The position numbers and the translations under genes were made by a program. Shown in pieces: positions 51,401 to 64,000 of a stretch of 64,000 bases of DNA. The stretch's first letter is position 1. Each line of letters starts with the position of its first letter. The DNA comes from Aristolochia californica (taxonomy: Eukaryota; Streptophyta; Magnoliopsida; Piperales; Aristolochiaceae), in assembly GCA_029961685.1 (NCBI GenBank), contig JARWKL010000010.1:10313931-10377930 (forward strand), given 5' to 3'. The notes below the pieces were generated by a model. It saw only the letters and a list, made by a program, of their open reading frames with translations, did not search any database and was not told the DNA's origin.

Positions 51401-54400
51401 TCTACTCCTTAAAATTTTTCGATCATTAGGTCTACTTGCATCCTCAACATGTTTCTGGCATGTATATACACCACACTTAAAGCATCTTAGGGTCAGTTAG
51501 AAGTTCTTTTCCTAAAAAATTCCACCAAGCTTATTATTAGGGGCTGTACTGGTGGAATTTCCTGAACATGGAAAATAAAACCATGGAGTTCATTTTTAGT
51601 GCGTTAAATAATTTTCAAATTTTTTTTACATCCATGAGCTCTAAAATTTTCATTTTTTTATGTCTTGTATCTTTTTTGTCAAGAGAAAAATGGGTGAGTG
51701 AAAACTCAAGTTTGGATCTGAAAACAATTTGGAACATCCAAATATGAAATGCACAAATGCAGAGAGAGATAGTTCCAAAAAGTATCTGTGATTTTTAAGG
51801 ATAGGGAAAAAGTGGGTTGTTTGGCCCTGGTAAATCTCCAACCACTTGAGAATTTGATTTTTTCAACTCCTTGTCATATTTGGATCATTAGGTCCACTTG
51901 CATCCTTAACATGTATCTGCAATGCATATACACCTCACTTAAAGCATGTTAGGATCAGTTCGGAGTCCTTTTCCTATAAAATTTCACCAAGCTTATTATT
52001 AGGGACAGTACTGGTGGAATTTCCAGAACATGGATAACAAAATGATGGAGTTCATTTTTACTACATGAAATAATTTTCAAATTTTTTTGCATACATGAAC
52101 ACTAAAATTTTCATTTTGTTATTCCTTATATCTTTTTTGTTTAGGAAAAAAATGGGAGAGTGAAAACTGAAGTTTTGAACTGAAAAAAAATTTAAACATC
52201 CAAAATGGAAATGCACAAATGCTGAGGGAGATAGTTCCAAAAAGTATCTGTGATTTTTAAGGATAGGGAAAAAGTGGGTTGTTTCACCCTAGTAAATATC
52301 CAACCACTTGAGAATTTTGATTTTTTCAACTCCTTGAAATATTTGGATCATTAAGTCCACTTGCATCCTCAACATGTTTCTGGCATGTATATACACCACT
52401 CTTAAAGCATGTTAGGATCAGTTAGAAGTCCCTTTCCTATAAAATTCCACCATGCTTATGATTAGGGGCTGTACTGGTAGATTTTCCAGAACATGGATAA
52501 AAAAACCTTGGAGTTCATTTTTAGTGCGTCAAATAATTTTCAAATTTTTTTTGCATACTTGAACTCTTAAATTTTCATTTTCATAAGCCTTAGATCTTTT
52601 TTGTTTACGAGAAAAATGGGAGAGTGAAAACTCAAGTTTGGATCTGAATACAAATTTGAACATCCAAAATGGAAATGCAAAAATGCTGAGAGAGATAGTT
52701 CCAAAAAGTATCTGTGATTTTTAAGCATAGGCTAGAAGTGGGTTGTTTTGCCCTGGTAAATATCCAACCACTTGAGAATGTATTTTTTCTACTACTTGAA
52801 TTTTTGGACCATTAGGTCCAGTTGCATCCTCAACATGTTTCTGGCATGCATATCCACCACACTTAAAGCATGTTAGGATCAGTTAGAAGTTCCTTTCCCA
52901 TAAAATTCCACCAAGCTTATTATTAGGGGCTGTACTAGTGGAATTTCCAGAACATGGATAAAAAAACCTTGGAGTTCATTTTTAGTGCGTGAAATAATTT
53001 TAAATTTTTTTCTGCATACTTGAACTCTAAACTTTTCTTTTTGTTATGCCTTATATCTATTTTGTTTATGAGAAAAATGGGAGAGTGAAAACTCAAGTTA
53101 GGATCTGAAAAAAAATTTGAACACCCAAAATGGAAATGCACAAATGCTGAGAGAGATAGTTCCAAAAAGTATCTGTGATTTTAAAGCATAGGCAAAAAGT
53201 GGGTTGTTTTGCCCTGGTAAACATCCAACCACTTGAGAATTGATTTTTTCTACTCCTTGAAATTTTTGGATCATTAGGTCCACTTGCATCCTCAACATGT
53301 TTCTGGCATGCATATCCACCACACTTAAAGCATGTTAGGATCAGTTAGAAGTCCCTTTCCCATAAAATTTCTCCAAGCTTATTATTAGGGGCTGTACTAA
53401 TGGAATTTCCAGAACATGGATAACAAAACCTTGGAGTTCATTTTTAGTGCGTGAAATAATTTTCAAATTTTTTCTACATACTTGAACTCTAAAATTTTCA
53501 TTTTGTTATGCCTTGTATCTTTTTTTTTTACGAGAAAAATGGGAGAGTGAAAACTCAAGTTTGTTTCTGAAAACAAATTTCAACATCCAAAAAGGAAATG
53601 CAGAAATGCTGAGAGCGAAAGTTCCATAAACTATCTGAGATTTTAAAGGAGAGCAAAAAAGTGGGTTGTTTGGCCGTGGTAAATATCCAACCACTTGAGA
53701 ATTTGATTTTTTCTACTCCTTGAAATTTTTGGATCATTAGGTCCACTTGCATCCTCAACATGTTTCTGGTATGCAGATCCACCACACTTGAAGCATGTTA
53801 GGATCATTTAGAAGTCCCTTTCCTATAAAATTCCACCAAGCTTTCTATTAGGGGCTGTACTAGTGGAATTTCCAGAACATGGATAACAAAACCGTGGAGT
53901 TCATTTTTAATATGTGAAATAATTTTGAAATTTTTCTGCTTACTTGAACTCTAAAATTTTCATTTTTTTATGCCTTATATCTTTTTGGTTTACAAGAAAA
54001 ATTGGAGAGTGAAAACTCAAGTTAGGATCTGAAAAGAAATTTGAACATCCAAAATGGAAATGCACAAATGCTGAGAGAGATAGTTCCAAAAAGTATAGGT
54101 GATTTTTAAGGATAGGGAAAAAGTGGGTTGTTTGCCCGAGTAAATATCCAACCACTTGAGAATTTGATTTTTTCTACTCCTTGAAAATTTTGGATCATTA
54201 GGTCCACTTGCATCCTCAACATGTTTCAGGCATGCATAACCACACTTAAAGGATGTTAGGATTAGTTAGAAGTCCCATTCCTATAAAATTCCACCAAGCT
54301 TATTATTAGGGGCTATACTGGTGGAATTTCCAGAACATGGATAACAAAACCTTGGAGTTCATTTTTAGTGAGTGAAATAATTTTGAAATTTTTTTGCATA

Positions 54401-57400
54401 CATGAACTCTAAAATTTTCATTTTGTTATGCCTTGTATCATTTTTGTTTACGAGAAAAATGGGAGAGTGAAAACACAAGTTTGGATCTTAACAAAAATTT
54501 GAACATCCAAAATGGAAATGTACAAATGCTGAGAGAGATAGTTTCAAAAAAGATCTGTGATTTTTAAGGATAGGCAAAAAGTGGGTTGTTTGGCCCTGGT
54601 AATATCCAACCACTTGTGAATTTGATTTTTTCAACTATTTGAAATTTTTGGATCATTAGGTCCACTTGCATCCTCAACATGTTTTTGGCATGCATATCCA
54701 CCACACTTAAAGCATGTTAGGATCAGTTAGATGTCTTTTTCCTATAAAATTCCACCAAGCTTATTATTAGGGGCTGTACTGGTGGAATTTAATGAACATG
54801 GATAACAAAACTTTCGAGTTCATTTTTAGTGCGTGAAATAATTTTCAAATTGTTTTTGCATACTTGAACTCTAAAATTTTCATTTTGTTATGCCTTATAT
54901 ACTTTTTTTTTTGCGAGAAAAATAGGAGAGTGAAAACTCGAGTTAGGATCTGAAAACAAATTTGAACTCCCAAAATGGAAATATAGAAATGCTGAGAGAG
55001 AGAGATCCAAAATGTATCTGTGATTTTTAAGGATAGGGAAAAAGTGGGTTGTTTGCCCCTAGTAAATATCCACCCACTTGAGAATTTGATTTTTTCTACT
55101 CCTTGAAGTTCTTCCATCATTAGGTGCACTTGCATCCTCAACATGTTTCTGGCATGTATATCCCCCACACTTAAAGGCATGCTAGGATCAGTTACAAGTC
55201 CTTTCCTATAAAATTCCACCAAGCTTATTATTAGGGGCTGTACTGGTGGAATTTTAGAAACATGGATAACAAAACCCAGGAGTTCATTTCAAGTGCGTGA
55301 AATAATTTTCAAATTTTTTTTGCATACTTGATCTCTAAAATTTTCATTTTTTTATGCCTTATATCTTTTTTGTTTACGAGAAAAATGGGAGAGTGAAAAC
55401 TCAAGTTTGGATCTGAAAACAAATTTGAACATCCAAAAAGGAAATGCAGAAATGCTGAGAGCGAAAGTTCCATAGACTATCTGTGACTTTAAAGGATATG
55501 AAAAAAGTGGGTTGTTTGGCCGTTGTAAATAACCAACCACTTGAGAATTTGATTTTTTCTACTCCTTGAAATTTTTGGATCATTAGGTCCAATTGCATCC
55601 TCAACATGTTTCTGGCATGCAGATCCACCACTCTTAAAGCATGTTTGGATCAGTTAGAAGTCCCTTTCCAATAAAATTCCACCAAGCTTATTGTTAGGGG
55701 CTGTACTGGTGAAATTTCAAGAACATGGATAATGAAACCTTGGAGTTCATTTTTAGTATGTGAAATAATTTTCAATTTTTTTTTGCATACATGAACTCTG
55801 AAATTTTCATTTTCTTATGCCTTATATCTGTTTTGTTTACAAGAAAATGGGAGAGTGAAAACTCAAGTTTGGATGTAAAAACAAATTTGAACATCCAAAA
55901 TGGAAATGCCCAAATGCTAAGAGAGTCCAAAAAGTATCTGTGATTTGTAAGCATAGGCAAAAAGTGGGTTGTTTGGCCCTGGTAAATATCCAACCACTTC
56001 AGAATTTGATTTTTTCTACTCCTTGAAATTTTTGGATCATTAGGTCCACTTGCATCCTCAACATATTTCGGGCATGCATATCCACCACACCTAAAGCATG
56101 TTAGGATCAGTTACAAGTCCTTTGCTATAAAATTCCACCAAGCTTATTATTAGGGGCTGTACTGGTGGACTTTCAGAAACATGGATAACAAAACCCACGA
56201 GTTCATTTTTAGAGCATGAAATAATTTTAAACTATTTTTTGGATACTTTATTTCTAAAATTTCCATTTAGTTATGCCTTCTATCTTTTTTGTTTACGAGA
56301 AAAATGGGAGAGTGAAAACTCATGTTTGGATCTGAAAACAAATTTGAACATCCAAAACTGAAATGCATCAGTGTTGAGAGTGATAGTTCCATAAAGTATC
56401 TATGATTTTTAAGGACAGGCAAAAAGTGGGTTGTTTTGCCCTGGTAAATCTCTAACCACTTCAGAATTTGATTTTTTGTACTCCTTGAAATTTTTGGATC
56501 ATTTTGTCCACTTGCATCCTCAACATGTTTCTGGCATGCATATCCACCACACTTAAAGCATGTTAGGATCAGTTAGAAGTCCCTTTCCTATAAAATTCCA
56601 CCAAGCTTATTATTAGGGGCAGTACTGGTGGAATTTCCGGAACAAGGAGAACAAAACCTTGGAGTTTATTTTTAGTGCGTCAAATAATTTTGAAATTTTT
56701 TTTGCAGACATGAACTCTAAAATTTTCATTTTGTTATGCCTTATATCTCTTTTGTTTACGAGAAAAATGGGAGAGTGAAAACTCAATTTTGGATCTGAAA
56801 ATAAATTTGAACATCCAAAATGGAAATGCACAAATGCTGAGAGAGATACTTCCAAAAGTAACTGGCATTTTTGAGGATAGGCAAAAAGTCGGTTGTTTGG
56901 CCCTGGTAAGTGTCCAACCACTCGAGAATTTGATTTTTTCTTCTCCTTGAAATTTTTGGATCATTAGGTCCACTTGCTCCTCAACATGTTTCTGGCATGC
57001 ATATCCACCACTCTTAAAGCATGTTAGCATCAGTTAGAAGTCCCTTTTCCTATAAAATTGCACCAAACTTATTATTAGGGGCTGTACTGGTGGAATATCC
57101 AGAACATGGAAAACAAAACCTTGGAGTTCATTTTTAGTGTGTGAAATAATTTTCAATTTTTGTTTGCATACATGAACTCTAAAATTTTCATTTTGTTTTG
57201 CCTTATATCTTTTTTGTTTATGAGAAAAATGGGAGAGTGAAAGCCCAAGTTTGGCTCTGAAAACAAATTTGAACATCCAAAATGGAAATGCACAAATGCT
57301 GAGAAAGATAGTTCCAAAAAGTATCTGTGATTTTTAAGGATTGGCAAAAAGTGGGTTGTTTGGCCCTGGTAAATATCCAACCACTTGAGAATTTGATTTT

Positions 57401-60400
57401 TTTAACTCCTTGAAATATTTGGATCGTTAAGTCCACTTGCATCCTCAACATGTTTCTGGCATGCATATACACCACTCTTAAAGCATGTTAGGATCAGTTA
57501 GAAGTCTTTTTCCTATAAAATTCCACCAAGCATATTGTTAGGGGTTGTACTGGAGGAATTTCCAGAACACGGATAACAAAACCTTGGAGTTCATTTTTAG
57601 TATGTGAAATAATTTTCCAATTTTTTTTGCATACTTGAACTCTGAAATTTTCATTTTGTTATGCCTAATATATTTTTTGATTAGCAGAAAAATGGGAGAG
57701 TGAAAACTCAAGTTTGGATCTAAAAACAAATTTGAACATCCAAAATGGAAATGCCCAAATGCTAAGAGAGATACTTCCAAAAAGTATCTGTGATTTTTAA
57801 GGATAGGCAAAAAGTGGGTTGTTTGGCCCTGGTAAATATCCAACCACTTGAGAATTTGATTCTTTCTACTCCTTGAAATTTTTGGATCTTTGGTCCACTT
57901 GCATCCTCAACATGTTTCTGGCATGCATATCCACCACACTTAAAGTATGTTAGGATCAGTTTGAAGTCCTTTTCCTATAAAATTCCAGCAAGCTTATTAG
58001 TAGGGGTTGTACTAGTGGAATTTCCAGAACAAGGAAAACAAAACCTTGGAGTTCATTTTTAGTGTGTTAAATAATTTTCAAATTTTTTTTGCATACATGA
58101 ACTCTAAAATTTTCATTTTGATATGGCTTCTATCTTTTTTATTTACGAGAAAAATGGGAGTGTGAAAACTCATGTTTCGATATGAAAACAAATTTGAACA
58201 TTCAAAATGGAAATGCACAAATACTGAGAGAGATAGTTCCAAAAAGGATCTGTGATTTATAAGGATAGGCAAAAAGTGGGTTGTTTGGCCCTGTTAAATA
58301 TCCAACCACTTGAGAATTTGATTTTTTCTACTCCTTAAAATTTTTGGATCATTAGGTCTACTTGCATCCTCAACATGTTTCTGGCATGTATATACACCAC
58401 ACTTAAAGCATGTTAGGGTCAGTTAGAAGTCCTTTTCCTATAAAATTCCACCAAGCTTATTATTAGGGGCTGTACTGGTGGAATTTCCTGAACATGGAAA
58501 ACAAAACCTTGGAGTTCATTTTTAGTGCGTGAAATAATTTTCAATTTTTTTTTGCATACATGAACTCTAAAATTTTCATTTTTTTATGTCTTATATCTTT
58601 TTCTTTTACGAGCAAAATGGGTGAGTGAAAACTCAAGTTTGGATCTGAAAACAATTTTGAACATCCAAAAATGAAATGCACAAATGCAGAGAGAGATAGT
58701 TCCAAAAAGTATCTGTGATTTTTAAGGATAGGGAAAAAGTGGGTTGTTTGGCCCTGGTAAATATCCAACCATTTGAGAATTTGATTTTTTCTACTCCTTG
58801 TGATATTTGGATCATTAAGTCCACTTGCATCCTTAACATGTATCTGGCACGCATATACACCTCCCTTAAAGCTTGTTAGGATCAGTTAGAAGTCCTTTTC
58901 CTATAAAATTTCACCAAACTTATTATTAGGGGCTGTACTGGTGGAATTTCCAGAACATGGATAACAAAACGATGGAGTTCATTTTTACTGCGTGAAATAA
59001 TTTTCATATTTTTTTGCATACATGAACTCTAAAATATTTATTTTTTTATTCCTTATCTCTTTTTTGTTTAGGAAAAAAATGGAAGAGTGAAAACTGAAGT
59101 TTGGACCTGAAAAAAAATTTGAACATCCAAAATGGAAATGCAGAAATGCTGAGAGAGATAGTTCCAAAAAGTATCTGTGATTTTTAAGGATAGGGAAAAG
59201 TGAGTTGTTTGGCCGTGGTAAATATCCAACCACTTCAGAATTTGATTTTTTCTACTCCTTGAAATTTTTGGATCATTAGGTCCACTTGCATCCTCAACAT
59301 GTTTCTGGCATGCAGATCCACCACACTAAAAGCATGTCAGGATCAGTTAGAAGTCCCTTTCCTATAAAATTCCACCAAGCTTTCTCTTTAGGGGCTGTAT
59401 TAGTGGAATTTCTAGAACATGGATAACAAAACCTTGGAGTTCATTTTTAATATTTGAAATAATTTTCAAATTTTTCTGCAAACTTGAACTCTAAAATTTT
59501 CATTTTTTTATGCCTTATATCTTTTTGGTTTACGAGAAAAATGGGAGAGTGAAAACTCACGTTAGAATCTGAAAACAAATTTGGACATCCAAAATGGAAA
59601 TGCACAAATACTGAGAGAGATAGTTCCAAAAAGTATCTGTGATTTTTAAGGATAGGGAAAAAGTGGGTTGTTTTGCCCTAGTAAATATCCAACCACTTGA
59701 GAATTTGATTTTTTCTACACCTTGAAAATTTTGGATCATTAGGTCTACTTGCATCCTCAACATGTTTCTGGCATGCATAACCACACTTAAAGCATGTTAG
59801 GATCAGTTATAAGTCCCATTCCTATAAAATTCCACCAAGCTTATTATTAGGGGCTATGCTGGTGGAATTTCCAGAACATGGATAACAAAACCTTGGAGTT
59901 CATTTTTAGTGAGTGAAATAATTTTGAATTTTTTTTTGCATACATGAACTCTAAAATTTTCATTTTGTTATGCCTTGTATCTTTTTTGTTTACGAGAAAA
60001 ATGGGAGAGTGAAAACACAAGTTTGGATCTAAAAAAAAATTTGAACATCCAAAATGGAAATGCACAAATGCTGAGAGAGATAGTTTCAAAAAGTATCTGT
60101 GATTTTTAAGGATAGGCAAAAAGTGGGTTGTTTGGCCCTGGTAAATATCCAACCACTTGAGAATTTTATTTTTTCAACTGTTTGAAAATTTTGGATCATT
60201 AGGTCTACTTGCATCCTCAACATGTTTTTGGCATGCATATCCACCACACTTAAAGCATGTTAGGATCAGTTTGAAGTATTTTTCCTATAAAATTCCACCA
60301 AGCTTGTTATTAGGGGTTGTATTGGTGGAATTTCCAGAAAATGGATAACAAAACCTTGGAGTTCATTTTTAGTGCGTGAAATAATTTTGAAACTTTTTTT

Positions 60401-62199
60401 GCATACATGAACTCTAAAATTTCATTTTGTTATGCCTCGTATCTTATTTGTTTACAAGAAAAATGGGAGATTGAAAACTCAAGTTTGGATATGAAAACAA
60501 ATATGAACATCCAAAATTGAAATGCACAAATGCTGAGAGATATAGTTCCAAAAAGTATCTGTGATTTTTAAGGATAGGCAAAAAGTGGGTTGTTTGGCCC
60601 TGGCAAAAATCCGACCACTTGAGCATTTGATTTTTTTTACTCCTTGAAATATTTGGATCGTTTGGTCCACTTGCATCCTTAACATGTATCTGGCACGCAT
60701 ATACACCTCACTTAAAGCATTATAGGATTAGTTAGAAGTCATTTTCCTATAAAATTCCACAAAGCTTATTATAGGGGCTGTACTGGTGGAATTTCATGAA
60801 CATGGATAACAAAACATTCAAGTTCATTTTTAGTGCGTTAAATAATTTTCAAATTGTTTTTGCATACTTGAACTCTAAAATTTTCATTTTGTTATGCCTT
60901 ATATTCTTTTTGTTTGCGAGAAAAATGGAAGAGTGAAAACTCAAGTTAGGATCTGAAAACAAATTTGAACTCCCAAAATGGAAATACAGAAAATGCTGAG
61001 AGAGATAGATCCAAAAAGTAACTGTGATTTTCAAGGATAGGGAAAAAGTGGGTTGTTTTGCCCTAGTAAATATCCAACCACTTGAGAATTTGATTTTTTC
61101 TACTCCTTGAAAATTTTGGATCATTAGGTCCACTTGCATCCTCAGAATGTTTCGGGCATGCATAACCACACTTAAAGCATGTTAGGATCAGTTAGAAGTC
61201 CCATTCCTATAAAATTCCACCAAGCTTATTATTAGGGACTATACTGGTGGAATTTCCAGAACATGGATAACAAAACCGTGGAGTTCATTTTTAGTGCGTG
61301 AAATAATTTTCAAATTTTTTTTGCATACTTGATCTCTAAAATTTTCATTTTGTTATGCCTCATATCTTTTTTGTTTACGAGAAAAATGGGAGAGTGAAAA
61401 CTCAAGTTTGGATCTGAAAACAAATTTGAACATCCAAAATGGAAATGCAGAAATGCTGCGAGCGAAAGTTCCATAAACTATGTGTGACTTTAAAGGATAG
61501 GAAAAAAGTGGGTTGTTTGGCCGTGGTAAATATCCAACCACTTGAGAATTTGATTTTTTCTACTCGAAATTTTTGGATCATTAGATCCAATTGCATCCTC
61601 AACATGTTTCTGGCATGCAGATCCTCCACTCTTAAAGCATGTTAGGATCTGTTAGAAGCCCCTTTCCAATCAAATTCCACCAAGCTTATTGTTAGGGGCT
61701 GTACTGGTGGAATTTCCAGAACATGGATAACAAAACCTTGGACTTCATTTTTAGTATGTGAAATAATTTTTAATTTTTTTTTGCATACAAGAACTCTGAA
61801 ATTTTCATTTTGTTATGCCTTATATCTTTTTTGTTTACAAGAAAATTGGAGAGTGAAAACTCATGTTTGGATGTAAAAAAAAATTTGAACATCCAAGATG
61901 GAAATCCCAAATGCTAAGAGAGATAGTTCCAAAAAGTATCTGTGATTTTTAAGGATAGGCAAAAAGTGGGTTGTTTGGCCTTGGTAAATATCCAACCACT
62001 TGAGAATTTGATTTTTTCTAATCCTTGAAATTTTTGGATCATTAGGTCCGCTTGCATCCTCAACATATTTCTGGCAAGCATATCCACCACACTTAATGCA
62101 TGTTAGGATCAGTTACAAGTCCTTTGCTATAAAATTCCACCCAGCTTATTATTAGGGGCTGTACTGGTGGAATTTCAGAAACATGGATAACAAAACCCA

Positions 62200-64000
62200 C
62201 GAGTTCATTTTTAGAGCATGAAATAATTTTCAACTATTTTTTGGATACTTGATTTCTAAAATTTTCATTTTGTTATGGCTTCTATCTTTTTTGTTTACGA
62301 GAAAAATGGGAGAGTGAAAACTCATGTTTGGATCTGAAAACAAATTTGAACATCCAAAATGGAAATGCATCAATGCTGAGAGTGATAGTTCCATAAAGTA
62401 TCTGTCATTTTTAAGGATAGGCAAAAAGTAGGTTGTTTGGCCCTGGTAAATATCCAACCAACTTCAGAATTTGATTTTTTCTACTCCTTGAAATTTATGG
62501 ATCATTTTGTCCACTTGCATCCTCAACATGTTTCTGGCATGCATATCCACCACACTTAAAGCATGTTAGGATCAGTTAGAAGTCCCTTTCCTATAAAATT
62601 CCACCAAGCTTATTATTAGCGGTTGTACTGGTGTAATTTCGAAAACAAGGAAAACAAAACCTTGGAGTTCATTTTTAGAGTGTTAAATAATTTCCAAAAT
62701 TTTTTTGCATACATGAACTCTAAAATTTTCATTTTGTTATGCAAAATATCTTTTTTTTTACGAGAAAAATGGGAGAGTGAAAACTCAAGTTTGGATCTGA
62801 AAACAAATTTGAACATCCAAAATGGAAATGCACAAATGCTGAGAGAGATAGTTCCAAAAAGTATATGTGATTTATAAGGATAGGCAAAAAGTGGGTTGTT
62901 TGGCCCTGGTAATATCCATCCACTTGAGAATTTGATTTTTTCTACCCCTTAAAATTTTTGGATCATTAGGTCCACTTGCATCCTCAACATGTTTCTGGCA
63001 TGCATATCCACCACACTTAAAGCATGTTAGGATCAGTTAGAAGTCCCTTTCCTATAAAATTCCACCAAGCTTATTATTAGGGGCTGTACTGGTGGAATTT
63101 CCAGAACATGGATAAAAAAACCTTGGAGTTCATTTTTAGAGCGTGAAATAATTTTGAATTTTTTTTTGCATACATGAACTCAAAGATTTTCATTTTGCTA
63201 TGCCTTATATCTTTTTTTTTTACGAGAAAAATGGGAGAGTGAATACTCAAGTTAGGATCTCGAAATAAATTTGATCATCCAAATTGGAAGTGCACAAATG
63301 CTAAGAGAGATAGTTACAAAAAGTATCTATCATTTTTAAGGACAGGCAAAAAGTGGGTTTTTTGGCCCTGGTAAATATCCAACCACTTGAGAATTTAATT
63401 TTTTCTACTCCTAGAAATTTTTGGGTCATTAGGTCCACTAGCATCCTCAACATGTTTCTGGCATGCATATTCACCACACTTAAAGCATGTTAGGATCAGT
63501 TAGAAGTCCCTTTCCAATAAAATTCCACCCAGCTTATTATTAGGGGTTGTACTGGTGGAATTTCAAGAACATGGATGACAAAACCATGGAGTTCATTTTT
63601 AGTGCGTGAAATAATTTGAATTTTTTTTTGCATACATGAACTCTTAAATTTTCATTTTGTTATGCCTTGTATCTTTTTTGTTTAGGAGAAAAATGGGACA
63701 GTGAAGACTCAAGTTTGGATCTGAAAACAAATTTGAACATCCAAAATAGAAATGCACAAATGCTGAGAGAGGTAATTCCAAAAAGTATCTGTGATTTTTA
63801 AGGATAGGCAAAAAGCGGGTTGTTTGGCCCTGGTAAATATCGAACCACTTGAGAATTTGATTTTTTCTACTCCTTGAAATTTTTGGATCATTAGGTCCAC
63901 TTGCATCCTCAACATGTTTCTGGCATGCATATTGACCACACTTAAAGCATGTTAGGATTAGTTAGAAGTCCCATTCCTATAAAATTCCACCAAGATTATT
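62200..64000. repeat. Right-edge segment matching 42.4-44.2 kb (offset about 19.8 kb)
   Basis: TATTTTTTGGATACTTGATT near 62235, AGTTACAAAAAGTATC near 63312, ACATGGATGACAAAACC near 63571 and CATATTGACCACACTT near 63927 follow the order of 42.4-44.2 kb. The array is still in full repeat when the window ends, so its right border is not in view. Confidence 0.75.

Larger units (their letters stand above)
39000..62300. repeat. Long higher-order blocks of 11-15 monomers, about four copies
   Basis: A TTTTGATTAG-type variant (near 39232, 45711, 50748 and 57674) is followed in the same order by TTCCTGAACATGG (near 40043, 46525, 51560 and 58490) and a CCTTGTGATATTT-type variant (near 40352, 46830, 51870 and 58796). 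Intervals between copies are about 6.48, 5.04 and 6.93 kb, or 14, 11 and 15 monomers. Later markers also recur: AGCTTTCTATTAGG-type near 48765, 53843 and 59388; AACTCCCAAAATGG near 49420, 54965 and 60970; and AAAACCCACGAGTTC near 50650, 56195 and 62197. The copies share order but differ in monomer number. Confidence 0.78.
2212..64000. repeat. Tandem satellite array, monomer about 463 bp, about 133 copies (HindIII-type)
   Basis: The block GAAAACTCAAGTTTGGATCT recurs head to tail, for example with its first base at 2212, 2674, 3135, 3598, 4059, 4524 and 4987 (spacings 461-465). About 61.8 kb divided by 463 gives about 133 copies. Conserved blocks, in order through the monomer, include CAAATTTGAACATCCAAAAT, GGAAATGCACAAATGCTGAG, AAAAAGTGGGTTGTTTGGCC, AAATATCCAACCACTTGAGA, ATTAGGTCCACTTGCATCCT, AACATGTTTCTGGCATGCAT, CACTTAAAGCATGTTAGGAT, AATTCCACCAAGCTTATTAT, GGGCTGTACTGGTGGAATTT, GGAGTTCATTTTTAGTGCGT and GCATACATGAACTCTAAAAT. 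Nearly every copy has one AAGCTT. The monomer is A+T-rich with T- and A-tracts. Copies differ by scattered substitutions and small indels, all in the same orientation. The array is cut by the right window edge and at the left by the retroelement. Confidence 0.98.

Noticed and set aside
2148..63939. Many 60-130 codon open frames, mostly on the minus strand, in the satellite
   Set aside because: They are the same few translations of the 463-bp monomer, often open in overlapping frames of one strand. The period is not a multiple of three, and there is no codon bias, splice pattern or recognisable domain. I do not annotate them as genes.
2212..64000. CRISPR array
   Set aside because: The repeated unit is the whole 463-bp monomer with no short repeat and unique spacer pattern, and no cas genes are present. 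The flanking retroelement is eukaryotic.
2212..64000. Retrotransposon origin of the satellite (LTR or internal sequence)
   Set aside because: I compared the 3' LTR and pol text with the monomer by eye and saw no shared block beyond low-complexity A/T runs. The junction at 2211/2212 is abrupt.
2212..64000. Telomere repeats, rDNA spacer, 5S genes or tRNA genes inside the array
   Set aside because: No TTTAGGG runs, 5S-like boxes or tRNA A/B box pairs were seen. All stretches read as the same monomer.

Overview
The window is plant-type nuclear heterochromatin. It has two parts: the 3' end of a decayed Ty3/gypsy LTR retrotransposon (1-2211) and one uninterrupted tandem satellite array (2212-64000) that runs off the right edge. 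No functional host gene, tRNA, rRNA or CRISPR array is visible. A chromodomain-bearing Ty3 pol next to a long A+T-rich satellite fits a flowering-plant (probably dicot) pericentromeric or other heterochromatic block. The species cannot be named from this sequence alone.

Region 1 (1-2211). On the plus strand the pol gene reads RNase H, integrase (HHCC zinc region, D,D35E core, GPY/F-like module) and a C-terminal chromodomain-like segment. A run of 21 G residues, probably the polypurine tract, and a 374-bp 3' LTR (1838-2211, TGTTA...TAACA ends) follow. The gene is dead: it has a one-base frameshift near 187, in-frame stops at 1206-1208 and 1416-1418, and a lost zinc-ligand cysteine at 690-692. 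The 5' LTR, gag, protease and RT lie left of the window. The LTR ends inside a satellite monomer, so the element inserted into the array, and satellite should resume beyond its 5' LTR.

Region 2 (2212-64000). About 133 head-to-tail copies of a monomer of about 463 bp, most with one HindIII site (AAGCTT), make up the rest. No other unrelated insertion was seen. Diagnostic variants recur at fixed multiples of the monomer and show layered higher-order structure: a tetramer unit (~1.85 kb) at about 3.9-9.9 kb; an eight-monomer unit (~3.69 kb) at 11.2-18.4 kb with a third copy at 21.2-24.8 kb; a duplicated three-monomer unit (~1.39 kb) at 18.4-21.2 kb; a 15-monomer unit (~6.93 kb) at 26.6-37.4 kb; and long blocks of 11 to 15 monomers from about 39 kb to the right edge. 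Several monomers carry internal deletions, one flanked by clear microhomology.

Many open frames of 60-130 codons, nearly all on the minus strand, are translations of the satellite. The 463-bp period is not a multiple of three, so they cannot run on from monomer to monomer, and I do not call them genes. All array block edges were read by eye from marker variants and are good to about one monomer.
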